Below, piece after piece: positions 10,496 to 19,892 of a stretch of 64,000 bases of DNA. The notes below the pieces were generated by a model. That model was not told where the DNA came from. It saw nothing but the letters and a program-made list of their open reading frames with translations, and ran no database searches. The number at the start of each line of letters is the position of its first letter. Position 1 is the stretch's first letter. The position numbers were made by a program, and so were the translations under genes. Source of the DNA: Amycolatopsis sp. WQ 127309 (GTDB lineage Bacteria > Actinomycetota > Actinomycetes > Mycobacteriales > Pseudonocardiaceae); NCBI RefSeq assembly GCF_023023025.1, contig NZ_CP095481.1, positions 8,197,001-8,261,000 of the forward strand, in the 5' to 3' direction.

Positions 10496-13099
10496 GTGCC
10501 GTACCACCGGCCACTGTCCGTGATCAACTCCGGACACCACCGCCCGGCCGGGCGGTTGATCGGCCGGGAGCGCCAGCTCGCCCTGCTCGACGACCTCGTC
10601 GACGGCCTCTTCGCGGGCCGACCCGCCCGGGCCGGCGTTTCGGGCGCCGCCGGGACCGGCCGCACGGCCCTGCTGCGCCACGTGCTCGCCACCGCCCGCG
10701 AACGCGGCGCCGTCGCCGGCCTGGCGTCGTGCTCGCCGGTGGAGACCGGGATCCCGTTCAGCACGGCGTCACAGCTGGTCGCCGCCCTGCACTCGCCGGC
10801 GCGGTTCGCGGACCTGGCGACCGAGTGCTTCGCCGGCCCGTGCGACGCCACCGTCCCGTTGCTGTGCGACGTGTTCGCCGAGCTGGCCGCCGACGGGCCG
10901 CTGGTGCTGGCGATCGACGACCTCCAGTGGGCGGACGCCTGGTCGTTGCGGTGCTTCGCCGCGATGGCCGCCCGGCCCGGCCCGGTCCTGCTGGTCGCGG
11001 CCGCGCACGGCCCGCTGGCGCGCTACCTCGGCGACGGCCCGGGCACCCAGCTGGACCTGCCGCCGCTGACCGAGGCGGAGACCGCGGCGTTGCTGCGGGA
11101 GATCCCGGGGGCGCCGGGCGGGGCGGCGTTCACCACGGCGGCGCTGAGCATCGCGGCCGGCCGGCCCGCGGTGCTGCGCGAGATCGTGACGCGCTGGAGC
11201 ACCGACGGGCGCCCGCCCGAGCCCGAGCAGGTACCCCACCTGGTGCGGATCGGGCGCGCGGTGACGTCGGCGCGCGCCGCCCGCGTCCGGCGCGGCCTGC
11301 CGCCGGACGCGCTGGCGCTGCTGCGGGCGATGTCGGTGTCCACATCGGACGTCGTGCTCGCGGGCCGGCTGGCGGGCCTGCCGGAGACCACGGTGGCCGG
11401 CGCGCTGGAACCGCTCGTGGCGAGCGGCCTGGTGGCGGCCGGGCGGCCCGCCGAACCGCACCTGGCGGCGGAAGTGCTGGCGGAGCTGGACGCGGACGCC
11501 CGCGGCGACCTGCACCGGCGGGCGGCGGAACTGGCGCACGGCATCGGCGCCGGCGCGACGGTGGCGGCCGACCTGCTCTGCGCGGCGCCGGCGGTGGGGG
11601 AGCCGTGGGCACGGACCGTCCTGGTGGAGGCGGCCGAGCAGTGGTTCCTGCAGGGCCGCACGTCGGCGGCGGCCGACGCGCTGCGCCGGGTGCTGCTGGA
11701 GCCGCTGGATCCGGCGGAGCGCGCGGCGTTGCTGCTGCGCCTGGCGTCGATGGAGGTGACGCGGGACCCCGACGCGGCGGACGGGCGGCTGCGCCGGATC
11801 CTGGCCGAACCCGAACTGAGCACGTTGCCCGCGGCCGTGACGGCGGCCGACCTCCTCCTGGCCCGCGGCGACGTCGAGACGACCCGGCGCGCGGTGGCGG
11901 AGCTGCGCGGCCGCGCGTTGGTGTCCACTGTGGAAAGTGCCGTGGCGGACGCCCTCGTCCCGTCTACTGTGGATTCGGACCTGGTCGCCCTCGGCCGGAT
12001 CGCCGAGGAGGAAGCCGCGGTGGACCCGGTCATGCCCGTCGCGCCGCTCCTCCGGACCACCCGGCCCGGCGGTCCCGCCGAAGCCGGAGCCGAGGCCTGG
12101 TGGCTCGCGACCCGGGGCGAGGACCGCCGCCGGGCGCTCGACCTGGCCGAGCAGGCCCTCATCGTGCGTGAGGACGCGCCGCTCATGCCGCGCATCGCCG
12201 CCTGCCGGGCCTTGCTGTGCTGCGACGAGCTGGAATCCGCCGCCGAAGGGCTCACCGCCGTCGCCGCCGCGGCCCGGCGTCGTGACGCCAAGGCCGCGAC
12301 CGCGCAGGCCCTGCTGCACCGGGCCGTCGTGAACCTGCGGCGCAACCGGCCCGACGACGCCCTCCACGACCTCACCCTCGCCGGGCGGGAGCTGCCCGTC
12401 CGGTGCTGGCACCCCGCGCTCGTCCCGGCCTACCTCGCCGTCGAGATCTCCGCGCACCTCAAGCTGGGCCGGACCGAACGCGCCCGCCGGCTCGCCGCCG
12501 AACCGCTCCCGCGCGGCGGCGAGCACACCGCGGGGCAGGCGTTCCTCCTGTACGCGCGGGCGGAGCTGGCCCTGGCCGCCGACGAGCTGGAGGCCGCCCT
12601 CGCCGCGGCGCGGGAGTGCGGCCGGATCCTGCGGTCCCGGCAGTGGGTGAACCCGATGCTCTGCCCGTGGCGCACGATCGCCGCCTTCGCGTCGCGGAGC
12701 CTCGGCGACGGCGCGGCGGCCGCGGCGCTGTCGGCCGAGGAACTGTCGCTGGCCGGCTACTGGGGCACCGACGGGGCCTTCGACGCCCTGCGGGAACGCG
12801 CGGTCGCCGAGCTGCGGCGCAGCGTGCCCGCGCAACGGCAGCCGGCCGAGCCGGTGCCCGAACCCGTCCTGCCGCCGGGACGCCGGTTCGAGCCGCGCCG
12901 GCCGGAGGTGCTCTCGCCCGCCGAACAGGACGTCGCCGCCCTCGCCGCGCGCGGGCTGCCGAACCGCGAGATCGCCCGGGAGCTCTCGATCGCGCTGCGC
13001 ACGGTCGAACTGCGGCTGACGAAGGTGTACCGCAAGCTCGGTCTCAAGGGCCGCTCCGCGCTCACCGAGCGCTGGGCGACCTGGACGCTGGGGGACTGA
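10496..13099 (+). CDS. LAL-type LuxR regulator 2, Walker A lysine replaced by arginine
   Basis: This 867-residue LAL-family regulator has the usual layout of N-terminal ATPase, helical repeats and C-terminal LuxR helix-turn-helix (PNREIARELSIALRTVELRL). Its P-loop reads GAAGTGRT (residues 50-57), with Arg56 in place of the invariant lysine. Walker B is kept (Asp141-Asp142, followed by LQWAD). ATP binding or hydrolysis may therefore be weak. The start is GTG, 9 nt after a GAGGGAGG ribosome-binding site. The next gene begins 3 nt after the stop, so the two are one transcription unit. Confidence 0.92.
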   Translation: MPYHRPLSVINSGHHRPAGRLIGRERQLALLDDLVDGLFAGRPARAGVSGAAGTGRTALLRHVLATARERGAVAGLASCSPVETGIPFSTASQLVAALHSPARFADLATECFAGPCDATVPLLCDVFAELAADGPLVLAIDDLQWADAWSLRCFAAMAARPGPVLLVAAAHGPLARYLGDGPGTQLDLPPLTEAETAALLREIPGAPGGAAFTTAALSIAAGRPAVLREIVTRWSTDGRPPEPEQVPHLVRIGRAVTSARAARVRRGLPPDALALLRAMSVSTSDVVLAGRLAGLPETTVAGALEPLVASGLVAAGRPAEPHLAAEVLAELDADARGDLHRRAAELAHGIGAGATVAADLLCAAPAVGEPWARTVLVEAAEQWFLQGRTSAAADALRRVLLEPLDPAERAALLLRLASMEVTRDPDAADGRLRRILAEPELSTLPAAVTAADLLLARGDVETTRRAVAELRGRALVSTVESAVADALVPSTVDSDLVALGRIAEEEAAVDPVMPVAPLLRTTRPGGPAEAGAEAWWLATRGEDRRRALDLAEQALIVREDAPLMPRIAACRALLCCDELESAAEGLTAVAAAARRRDAKAATAQALLHRAVVNLRRNRPDDALHDLTLAGRELPVRCWHPALVPAYLAVEISAHLKLGRTERARRLAAEPLPRGGEHTAGQAFLLYARAELALAADELEAALAAARECGRILRSRQWVNPMLCPWRTIAAFASRSLGDGAAAAALSAEELSLAGYWGTDGAFDALRERAVAELRRSVPAQRQPAEPVPEPVLPPGRRFEPRRPEVLSPAEQDVAALAARGLPNREIARELSIALRTVELRLTKVYRKLGLKGRSALTERWATWTLGD

Positions 13100-13102
13100 C
13101 CG

Positions 13103-15862
13103 GTGCTGCTGGAACGGGAAGCGCACCTGTCGGTGCTGGACGAGGCGGTGCGCGACGCCGACGCCGGGAGCGGCGGCCTGCTGCTGATCCACGGCGAAGC
13201 CGGTGCCGGCGGCTCGGCGCTGCTGCGGCACCTGGCCCAGCTCGGCGCGGCCCACGGCGCGCGGATCCTGCGTTCGAGCGGGGCGCAGCTCGAACAGGCC
13301 TTCCCGCTCGGCGTCGTCCGGCAGCTCGTGCTGCCGATCCTCGCCGACCCGGACGACCCGGCGCTGCCGCCGGTGGCCCGGCAGGTGCTCGGCCCGCTGG
13401 CCGACGGCTCGGCCGGTCCGGGCGAGCCGGCGTCCCTGCTGCACGGCTTGCACGCGCTGCTGGCGCGGCTGAGCCGGTCCCGCGGGGTGGTCGTGCTCGT
13501 CGACGACCTGCACTGGGCGGACGAGCTTTCCCTGCGGGCCCTGGCTTTCCTGGTCGCCCGGCTGTCCGGGACGCGCGTCCTGATCGGCGCGGTCCTGCGC
13601 GACGGCGCGGGCGCGCGCACCGCGTTCGTGCCGGAGATCGAGGCCGCCGCTCGCCACCACGTGCGGGCCGAGCCGCTGTCGCTCGCCGCGACCGGCCGGC
13701 TGGTCGCCGCGCGCTTCGACGCCGGTCACGACCCGGAGTTCGCCGCGGCCTGCCACGAGCTCACCGGCGGCCGGCCCAAGGACCTGCGCGCCCTGCTGGA
13801 CCGGGCGTTCTCGCACCGGTTGACGGCGAAGGCCGACGACCGCGCGCGGCTGCGGGCGCTCGGCGCGGACCTCCGCCGCGAGCGGCTGCGGGTGCTCGTC
13901 CGGCGTGATCCGGAGGTCGAGGCCTTCGCCCGGGCCGTGGTCGTGCTGGGGCGGCACGCCGAACCCGCGCTCGTCACGGCGCTGAGCGGGCTGGCCGACG
14001 CCGCCTGCGCCGCGGCGCGCGCCGCGCTGCAGGGCCCCTGGCTCACCGTCGCCGCGGACGGCCGGCTGGTACCCGAGGCCGCGCTGGTGCGGGTGGTCGA
14101 AGAGACCGCGTCCGCCGCGGACACCGCCGCCGCCCACCGCACCGCGGCCGGGCTGCTGACCGCGCGGGGCTACCCCGCGGAGGACATCGCCGGGCAGCTG
14201 CTGCGCGTGGACACGCTGTGCGGCGGCCCGGAGATCGAGATGCTGCGGGCGGCCGCCGTCGGCGCGCTGCGCCGGGGCGCGCCCGAGTCCGCGGCGCGCT
14301 ACCTGCGGCGGGCGCTGCTGGAACTGCCGCCGGGCAGCGCCGGGCGCGCGCCGCTGCTCGTCGAGCTGGCCGCCGCCGAGCTCGGCCCCGACCCGGCGTC
14401 CGCGGTGCGGCACCTGGTCCAGGCCGCGCCGCTGCTGCCGACGGTCCGCGACCGGGCCGCGGCGGTCACCCGGATCCCGTTCACGATCACCGCGCGCGGC
14501 CCGCTGGTGACCGAGCTCGTGCGCGCCGTCGCCGGCGAGCTCGGCCCGGCCGCCGCCCTGACCGGGCACGACCGCGACCTCGCCCTGCGGCTGGAAGCGC
14601 ACGACTGGTTCGCCGCGCTGGAGGACCCGGCCCGGCTGGCCGCGGCGCCGGCCCGGCTGCGCGAGCTGACCGACACCCCGGCGGGCCCCGGGGCGGCCGA
14701 ACGCGAGCTGCGGGCCGTGCTGCTGCTGGCCGCGACGCTGGCCGGGCGGATCGACGCCGAGGAAGCCGCGCGCCGGGCGACCTGCCTGATGGACCACGAG
14801 CCCGCGCGGTCCGTCCGCGCCGGGGCCATGCTGCGGATCGTCCCGGTAATCCTGGTCGCGGCGGGCCGCGTCGACGTCGTGACGCCGTGGCTGTCGGCCA
14901 CCGGCGCGGCGGGCACCGCGGCGACCCGGGCGCTGCTGGACGTGCACCGGGCACTGGCGCTGCTGGCCCGCGGCCGGGCCGCGGCGGCCGGGGAACCGGC
15001 GGGCCGGGCGTTCCGGCTCGCGGAGCCGGCCGGCTACGACGTGCTCGCGCTGCCGCCCACGATCCTGGGCCTGGTCGCGACCGCGACCGGTGATCGCACG
15101 CTGACGCGCACGGTGCTGGACGACCTCCCGGCCGGCGACGGCCTAGGCGTGCTCGCCGTGCAGCGGAGCCTGCGCGGGACGCTGGCCGCCGCCGACGACC
15201 CCGGCGCGGCGCTGGCGCAGTTCCTCGACTGCGGCCGCCGGCTCGACCGGGCCGGCTGGCGCAATCCCGCCCTCTACCCGTGGCGCACCTCGGCGGCGCT
15301 GCTGGCCCACCGCCTGGGCCGCACCGACGAAGCCGGGCGCCTGGCCGAAGAGCACCACCGCCGCTGCGTCGCCTGGGGCGCACCCGCAACGGTCGGCCGG
15401 GCCCTGCGGGTCCTAGCCGCCCTGGACGCCGGCCGCGACGGAATCCGGCTGCTGCACGAGGCGGTCGACCTGCTGGCCCGCTCACCGGACGACCTGGAGG
15501 AGGCCAAGGCCCGAGCCGACCTGGCCGAGCGCCTCCGGCCCACGGAACCCGAAGCGGCGCAACGGTTGCTGGCCCGCGCCCAGGCCCTGGCGGAGACCTG
15601 CGGAATGGGCCGCCTGCTGACCCGCGAGGCCGGCCCGGTAACCCACACCGAGCCGGCCCGGGCAACCGCCGAGCTGACCCGCGGCGAGGCAACGGTCGCG
15701 GAACTGGCGGTGCGCGGAAGGACGAACTCGGAGATCGCCGAGCAGCTGAGCATCAGCCGCCGAGCGGTCGAGAAGCACTTGACGAGCTCGTACCGCAAGC
15801 TGAAGATCGACGGCCGCCCGGACCTGGCGGGCGCCCTGGGCGGCCGCACCGCGGGGGAGTGA
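13103..15862 (+). CDS. LAL-type LuxR regulator 3, Walker A lysine replaced by glycine
   Basis: This is the third LAL-type regulator, 919 residues, starting with GTG 3 nt after the previous stop. The N-terminal region keeps the fold and Walker B (Asp134-Asp135, LHWAD), but the P-loop reads GEAGAGGS (31-38): Gly37 stands where Lys is needed. The helical middle and the LuxR DNA-binding end (TNSEIAEQLSISRRAVEKHL) are intact. It may bind nucleotide poorly or not at all, and act as a constitutive DNA-binding or heteromeric partner of the other two. The high GC content and codon bias match its neighbours. Confidence 0.92.
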   Translation: MLLEREAHLSVLDEAVRDADAGSGGLLLIHGEAGAGGSALLRHLAQLGAAHGARILRSSGAQLEQAFPLGVVRQLVLPILADPDDPALPPVARQVLGPLADGSAGPGEPASLLHGLHALLARLSRSRGVVVLVDDLHWADELSLRALAFLVARLSGTRVLIGAVLRDGAGARTAFVPEIEAAARHHVRAEPLSLAATGRLVAARFDAGHDPEFAAACHELTGGRPKDLRALLDRAFSHRLTAKADDRARLRALGADLRRERLRVLVRRDPEVEAFARAVVVLGRHAEPALVTALSGLADAACAAARAALQGPWLTVAADGRLVPEAALVRVVEETASAADTAAAHRTAAGLLTARGYPAEDIAGQLLRVDTLCGGPEIEMLRAAAVGALRRGAPESAARYLRRALLELPPGSAGRAPLLVELAAAELGPDPASAVRHLVQAAPLLPTVRDRAAAVTRIPFTITARGPLVTELVRAVAGELGPAAALTGHDRDLALRLEAHDWFAALEDPARLAAAPARLRELTDTPAGPGAAERELRAVLLLAATLAGRIDAEEAARRATCLMDHEPARSVRAGAMLRIVPVILVAAGRVDVVTPWLSATGAAGTAATRALLDVHRALALLARGRAAAAGEPAGRAFRLAEPAGYDVLALPPTILGLVATATGDRTLTRTVLDDLPAGDGLGVLAVQRSLRGTLAAADDPGAALAQFLDCGRRLDRAGWRNPALYPWRTSAALLAHRLGRTDEAGRLAEEHHRRCVAWGAPATVGRALRVLAALDAGRDGIRLLHEAVDLLARSPDDLEEAKARADLAERLRPTEPEAAQRLLARAQALAETCGMGRLLTREAGPVTHTEPARATAELTRGEATVAELAVRGRTNSEIAEQLSISRRAVEKHLTSSYRKLKIDGRPDLAGALGGRTAGE

Positions 15863-15912
15863 CCTCGCGGCGCCCACTTGACCGGCAGGGCAACGATCCC
15901 GCCGTGCTCGCC

Positions 15913-15943
15913 GGTGGCCGGCGAGATGATCGCACCGGCCACC
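15913..15943. terminator. Hairpin downstream of the LAL genes
   Basis: GGTGGCCGG (15913-15921) pairs perfectly with CCGGCCACC (15935-15943) across a 13-nt loop. It lies in the 88-bp gap between the third LAL gene and the convergent DUF4190 gene and could serve both. Confidence 0.5.
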
Positions 15944-15950
15944 CGGCCCC

Positions 15951-16640
15951 TCAGTTCCTGAGCGTCCCGATGTCGCCGTTCGCGGTGGCGACCCCGTAGC
16001 CCTGGGCGGTGGCCTCCTTGAAGACCTTGCCGTCGACCTCGATCGTCACCTTGAGGTTCCCGGACCCGCTGCCCTGGGCCAGGATGCTGACCAGCTGCAG
16101 GGGCTGGTCGCCGGGGAGCTCGATGGTCTTCTCCCACGGCAGCTTGACGTTCGACTCCTGGCTCGTCGTCGTCATGCCGTCGGTGGTGAAGGTGATGTTG
16201 CCGGCTTTGCCGGTGCCGGTCACCTTGTACACGACGGTGTGCTTGGCGGCGGCCGGGTCGCCGCCGGTGCCGGGCTGAGCCGCGGCGGGCGCACCGGTCA
16301 GGGCCGGCGGCGCGGTCGGGAGCGAGTTCGCGGCGTCGGTGGCGACCTTGCTGAACGCGGCCACCCAGATCACGCAGACGACGAGCCCGATCGCGGACAG
16401 CACGATCCCGGCGATCGCGAGGCCCTTGTTGGTGGCCACGCCCTTGTTCGCGCGGCCGAGGCCGAGGAACGACAGGACCAGGCCGATGATCACCAGCGGC
16501 CAGGCGACCAGTCCGATGATGGGGATCGGCGAGAAGATCAAGCCGACGAGGCCGAGGACGAAGCCGGCGGTGCCGAGCCCGTTGCGGGGCGGCTGGGCGA
16601 CCGGCGACGGTGCCGGCTGGTAAGGCGTGGGGGCAGTCAC
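15951..16640 (-). CDS. DUF4190 membrane protein with C-terminal MmpS-like domain
   Basis: This 229-residue protein has a short Pro-rich cytosolic start, two hydrophobic helices (about 22-57 and 70-97) with the Gly-rich pattern of DUF4190, and an Ala/Pro linker. The external domain at 130-229 resembles mycobacterial MmpS in its VVYKVTG opening, the LPWEKTIELPG strand and LKVTIEVDGKVF. MmpS proteins assist MmpL lipid exporters, but no MmpL gene is nearby, so the role is open. The GTG start has AAGGA 6 nt upstream. The fusion of both parts in one protein is seen directly; the MmpS likeness is by eye. Confidence 0.75.
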   Translation of the reverse strand: MTAPTPYQPAPSPVAQPPRNGLGTAGFVLGLVGLIFSPIPIIGLVAWPLVIIGLVLSFLGLGRANKGVATNKGLAIAGIVLSAIGLVVCVIWVAAFSKVATDAANSLPTAPPALTGAPAAAQPGTGGDPAAAKHTVVYKVTGTGKAGNITFTTDGMTTTSQESNVKLPWEKTIELPGDQPLQLVSILAQGSGSGNLKVTIEVDGKVFKEATAQGYGVATANGDIGTLRN

Positions 16641-16671
16641 GATGATCCTTTCGCGGTGAACGAGTGGATAG

Positions 16672-17007
16672 TCGCTCCCGCTCCGGAAGGTCGTTACGGG
16701 AACTTCGGCCCGTTACCGTGTTGTGTTGTCTCAGGGACAGCCCGTCACCACCGTGAACGCGGCGGGCAACACCGTGCCGACCGAGTCGTACGACACACTG
16801 CGGTCGCGCCGGCAGCGGGCCGCCGTGCGGGTCCTGGAGGCCCGGCCGGAGCGGCCGCCGGTGGTCGACGCCGAGCACCGCGCCCTGGTCGCCGCGCTCG
16901 ACCGCCACGACGCCGAGGAGGCCCTGGATGTCCTCGACCGGCACCTGCCGCCGGTGTCCGAAGTGGTCTCGGCACCAGACCGGAACCGATCCCAGGAACC
17001 TCGGTGA
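16672..17007 (+). pseudogene. Possible remnant of a GntR-family regulator (FCD-domain end)
   Basis: A short frame, open from 16672 with a possible GTG start at 16723, encodes about 94 residues. The middle (a YDTLRSRRQRA stretch, then DAEHRALVAALDRHDAEEAL) looks like the last helices of the FCD ligand-binding domain of GntR regulators. The DNA-binding part and most of the FCD domain are missing, and the frame runs back into the promoter of the divergent DUF4190 gene. It is best read as a decayed 3' end, but a genuine small protein cannot be excluded. Confidence 0.4.
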
Positions 17008-17044
17008 TCAGCGCACCCGGCCGCGCGAATGATAGGAATGGCCG

Positions 17045-18367
17045 GTGACCGAACCGAACCTGATCGAAGCCGCCGCGGCCGAGGCCGTCACGCTGACCAG
17101 CGAGCTGATCCGCATCGACACCACCAACACCGGGGACCCCGAGACCCTGGTCGGCGAGCGGGCGGCGGCCGAGTACGTTGCGGAGAAGCTGACCGACGCC
17201 GGCTACGAGATCACCTACGTCGAGTCGGGTGGGAAGAACCGGCACAACGTGATCGTCCGGCTCGAAGGCGCCGACCGGTCCCGGGGTGGGCTGCTCATCC
17301 ACGGTCACCTCGACGCCGTGCCGGCCGATCCGTCCGAGTGGTCGGTCCACCCGTTCTCCGGCGCGATCCAGGACGACTACGTCTGGGGCCGCGGCGCGGT
17401 CGACATGAAAGACATGTGCGGGATGGCGCTCGCGCTGGCCCGGCACTACAAGATGCACAACGTCGTGCCGCCGCGCGACCTGGTCTTCGCGTTCCTCGCC
17501 GACGAAGAGGCGGGTGGCAAGTACGGCGCCCAGTGGCTGGTCGAGAACCGGCCCGAGCTGTTCGAAGGCATCACCGAGGCGATCAGCGAGGTCGGCGGCT
17601 TCTCGATCACGCTGAAGGACGACGTCCGCGCGTACCTGATCGAGACGGCGGAGAAGGGCATCCGCTGGATGAAGCTGCGCGTGCGCGGCACCGCCGGGCA
17701 CGGCTCGATGATCCACCGCGACAACGCCGTGACGAAGCTGGCCGAAGCCGTCGCGAAGCTCGGCAACCACCGCTTCCCGCTGGTGCTCACCGACTCCGTG
17801 AAGGAGTTCCTCGCCGGCGTCACCGAGATCACCGGCTGGGACTTCCCGGAGGACGACCTGGAGGGCTCGGTCGCCAAGCTGGGCAACATCTCCCGGATGA
17901 TCGGCGCGACCCTGCGCGACACGGCCAACCCGACGATGCTCACCGCCGGCTACAAGTCGAACGTCATCCCGTCGGTCGCCGAGGCGTCGGTGGACTGCCG
18001 GATCCTGCCCGGCCGGCTCGAGGCGTTCGACCGCGAGCTCGACGAGCTGCTCGGCCCGGACATCGAGAAGGAGTGGATGGAGCTGCCGCCGGTCGAGACG
18101 ACCTTCGACGGCGCGCTCGTCGACGCCATGACCGCGGCGATCCTGGCCGAGGACCCGGGCGCGAAGACGTTGCCGTACATGCTTTCCGGCGGCACCGACG
18201 CGAAGTCCTTCCAGGACCTCGGCATCCGCAACTTCGGCTTCGCGCCGCTCAAGCTGCCCGCGGACCTCGACTTCTCGGCCCTGTTCCACGGCGTCGACGA
18301 GCGCGTCCCGATCGAGGCGCTCAAGTTCGGCACCCGCGTGCTGGACCGGTTCCTGCGCACGTCCTGA
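17045..18367 (+). CDS. M20-family metallopeptidase (DapE/ArgE/CPG2 type)
   Basis: M20 enzymes remove a terminal residue or acyl group from small peptides or amides with two zinc ions. The 440-residue protein shows the metal-ligand motifs HGHLDAVP, WGRGAVDMKD and ADEEAGG. It also has the dimerisation-domain RGTAGHGS and a late GGTDAKSF with FHGVDERVP. There is no signal peptide, so it acts in the cytosol. GTG start, AGGA 7 nt upstream. Its stop overlaps the next start by one base (TGATG), so the two are translationally coupled. It resembles the mycobacterial Rv2141c family, whose locus shares other genes with this region. The natural substrate is unknown. Confidence 0.9.
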   Translation: MTEPNLIEAAAAEAVTLTSELIRIDTTNTGDPETLVGERAAAEYVAEKLTDAGYEITYVESGGKNRHNVIVRLEGADRSRGGLLIHGHLDAVPADPSEWSVHPFSGAIQDDYVWGRGAVDMKDMCGMALALARHYKMHNVVPPRDLVFAFLADEEAGGKYGAQWLVENRPELFEGITEAISEVGGFSITLKDDVRAYLIETAEKGIRWMKLRVRGTAGHGSMIHRDNAVTKLAEAVAKLGNHRFPLVLTDSVKEFLAGVTEITGWDFPEDDLEGSVAKLGNISRMIGATLRDTANPTMLTAGYKSNVIPSVAEASVDCRILPGRLEAFDRELDELLGPDIEKEWMELPPVETTFDGALVDAMTAAILAEDPGAKTLPYMLSGGTDAKSFQDLGIRNFGFAPLKLPADLDFSALFHGVDERVPIEALKFGTRVLDRFLRTS

Positions 18368-19260
18368 TGACCGGCTTCGCGCTCGCCGACGGGACGCCCC
18401 TGGCGGTCGTCCGCCGGGGCGACCCGGACGCGCCGGTCGCGGTGGTGTTCGTCCACGGCTACGCGCTCGACCAGCGCAGCTGGGACCGGATCGCGCCGCT
18501 GGTGCCGGACGCCGCCGCGGGGCCGGTGGCCGTGCTGACCTACGACCAGCGCGGCCACGGCGGGTCCGGGCGGGCGCGCCGCGGGACGGCGACCATGGCC
18601 CAGCTCGGCGACGACCTCGCCGAGCTACTGGAGCGTGAGGTCCCGGCCGGGCGGGTGGTGCTGGTCGGGCACGACATGGGCGGGCTGGCGATCATGTCGC
18701 TGTCCCAGCGGCACCCGGAGCTGTTCCGCGCCCGGGTGTCCGGGCTGGCGCTGCTGGCGACGTCGTCGGGCACGCTGGCGACGGAGGTCTCGGCGACCTG
18801 GCCGAACGCGCTGGGCAAGCTGGCCCGCGACCTCGAAGCGGTGCTCGGCTCGAAGCTGTTCGGCGTGGTGCACGAGCGCACGAGCCGCGCGGTGAGCGCG
18901 GGGCTGCGGTGGTGGCTCTTCGGCGACGACCCCGAGCCGGACCTGGTCGAGCTGACCGTGCAGATGATCCGCGGCAACTGGCCGCACACCGTCTCCCTGT
19001 TCCGCCCGGCCCTGGACGCCTACGCGCGCGACGCGGCGTTGACGCAGGTCGGCGGCCTGCCGGTGACGGCGATAGTGGGGGAGCGGGACCGCATCGTCCG
19101 GGCCGCCGACGTCGAGCAGTGGGCCGGCGGCCTCGACGACGGGACGGCCGTGGTGCTGCCGGGCGTCGGGCACGTCGTGCCGCTGGAGGCCGCGCCGCAG
19201 GTGCTGCCCCGGATCCTCGCCCTGGTGAACGCGAGTTACCGACAAGACGAGAGTTCTTGA
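18367..19260 (+). CDS. Alpha/beta hydrolase with aspartate nucleophile (epoxide hydrolase/dehalogenase type)
   Basis: This is a 297-residue alpha/beta-hydrolase. The oxyanion-side motif is FVHGYALD. The nucleophile elbow reads GHDMGG, so the nucleophile is Asp rather than Ser, as in epoxide hydrolases and haloalkane dehalogenases. An acid residue is offered by VGERDRIV and the catalytic His by GVGHVVPLE. The ATG overlaps the stop of the M20 peptidase gene, which couples their translation. The substrate is unknown; a peptidase-like role is less likely given the Asp nucleophile. The 3' end carries the promoter of the next gene. Confidence 0.87.
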   Translation: MTGFALADGTPLAVVRRGDPDAPVAVVFVHGYALDQRSWDRIAPLVPDAAAGPVAVLTYDQRGHGGSGRARRGTATMAQLGDDLAELLEREVPAGRVVLVGHDMGGLAIMSLSQRHPELFRARVSGLALLATSSGTLATEVSATWPNALGKLARDLEAVLGSKLFGVVHERTSRAVSAGLRWWLFGDDPEPDLVELTVQMIRGNWPHTVSLFRPALDAYARDAALTQVGGLPVTAIVGERDRIVRAADVEQWAGGLDDGTAVVLPGVGHVVPLEAAPQVLPRILALVNASYRQDESS

Positions 19261-19291
19261 CAACTCTTCTGTTCGGCACGATGCTGGGCGC
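19250..19291 (+). promoter_or_regulatory. Promoter and dyad operator of the ArsR gene (leaderless)
   Basis: TTGACA (-35, 19257-19262) and GATGCT (-10, 19280-19285) are 17 bp apart. A transcript starting 7 nt after the -10 box would begin at the A of the ATG at 19292, so the mRNA would be leaderless. AGAGTT-N6-AACTCT (19250-19267) is a perfect dyad covering the -35 box. This fits autorepression by the ArsR protein. The elements overlap the stop codon of the preceding gene. Confidence 0.6.
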
Positions 19292-19891
19292 ATGTTCTCC
19301 GTGGCGGTGATCGAAGATCCGGCGGCGGCCGAGGTGTCGCTGGACCCCATCCGGGCCCGGCTCCTGGCCGAGCTGGCGGAACCGGCGTCCGCGACGATGC
19401 TGGCCGGGCGGGTCGACCTGCCGCGGCAGAAGGTCAACTACCACCTGCGGGCGCTGGAGGCGCACGGCCTGGTGGAGCTGGTCGAGGAGCGCCGGAAGGG
19501 CAACGTCACCGAGCGGATGATGCGGGCCACGGCGTCCTCGTACGTCATCTCGCCGGCGGCCCTGGCCGCGGTGCAGCCGGACCCGGCCCGGTCGCCGGAC
19601 CGGCTCTCGGCCCGCTGGCTGCTGGCGGTGGCCGGCCGGCTGGTGCGTGACGTCGGCGTGCTCATCACCGGCTCGGCCAAGGCGAACCAGCGGGTCGCCA
19701 CCTTCGCGCTCGACGGCGAGGTGCGGTTCGCCTCGGCGGCCGACCGGGCCGCGTTCGCCGAGGAGCTGGCGACGGCGGTCACCACGCTGGTGGGGAAGTA
19801 CCACGACGAGACGGCCGAGAAGGGCCGCAAGCACCGGGTGATCGTCGCCGTGCACCCGAGCGTGCCGGCGACGCCGGGGGAGGAGTCCTGA
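19292..19891 (+). CDS. ArsR-family (HTH_20) transcriptional regulator
   Basis: This 199-residue protein has an N-terminal winged helix (residues 15-85) with the recognition segment DLPRQKVNYHLRALEAHGLV. A helical C-terminal part follows, as in ArsR/HTH_20 regulators that travel with SRPBCC proteins. There are no metal-binding cysteines. The next gene begins 1 nt after its stop, so they form an operon. Regulators of this kind usually repress their own operon; the dyad over the -35 box supports this. Confidence 0.88.
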   Translation: MFSVAVIEDPAAAEVSLDPIRARLLAELAEPASATMLAGRVDLPRQKVNYHLRALEAHGLVELVEERRKGNVTERMMRATASSYVISPAALAAVQPDPARSPDRLSARWLLAVAGRLVRDVGVLITGSAKANQRVATFALDGEVRFASAADRAAFAEELATAVTTLVGKYHDETAEKGRKHRVIVAVHPSVPATPGEES

Positions 19892-19892
19892 C

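Noticed and set aside
10769..14947. A very long open frame on the minus strand opposite the LAL regulators
   Set aside because: It follows from the third-position GC bias of the genes on the plus strand; its translation is Arg/Gly/Gln-rich without any domain, and it spans two clear genes.
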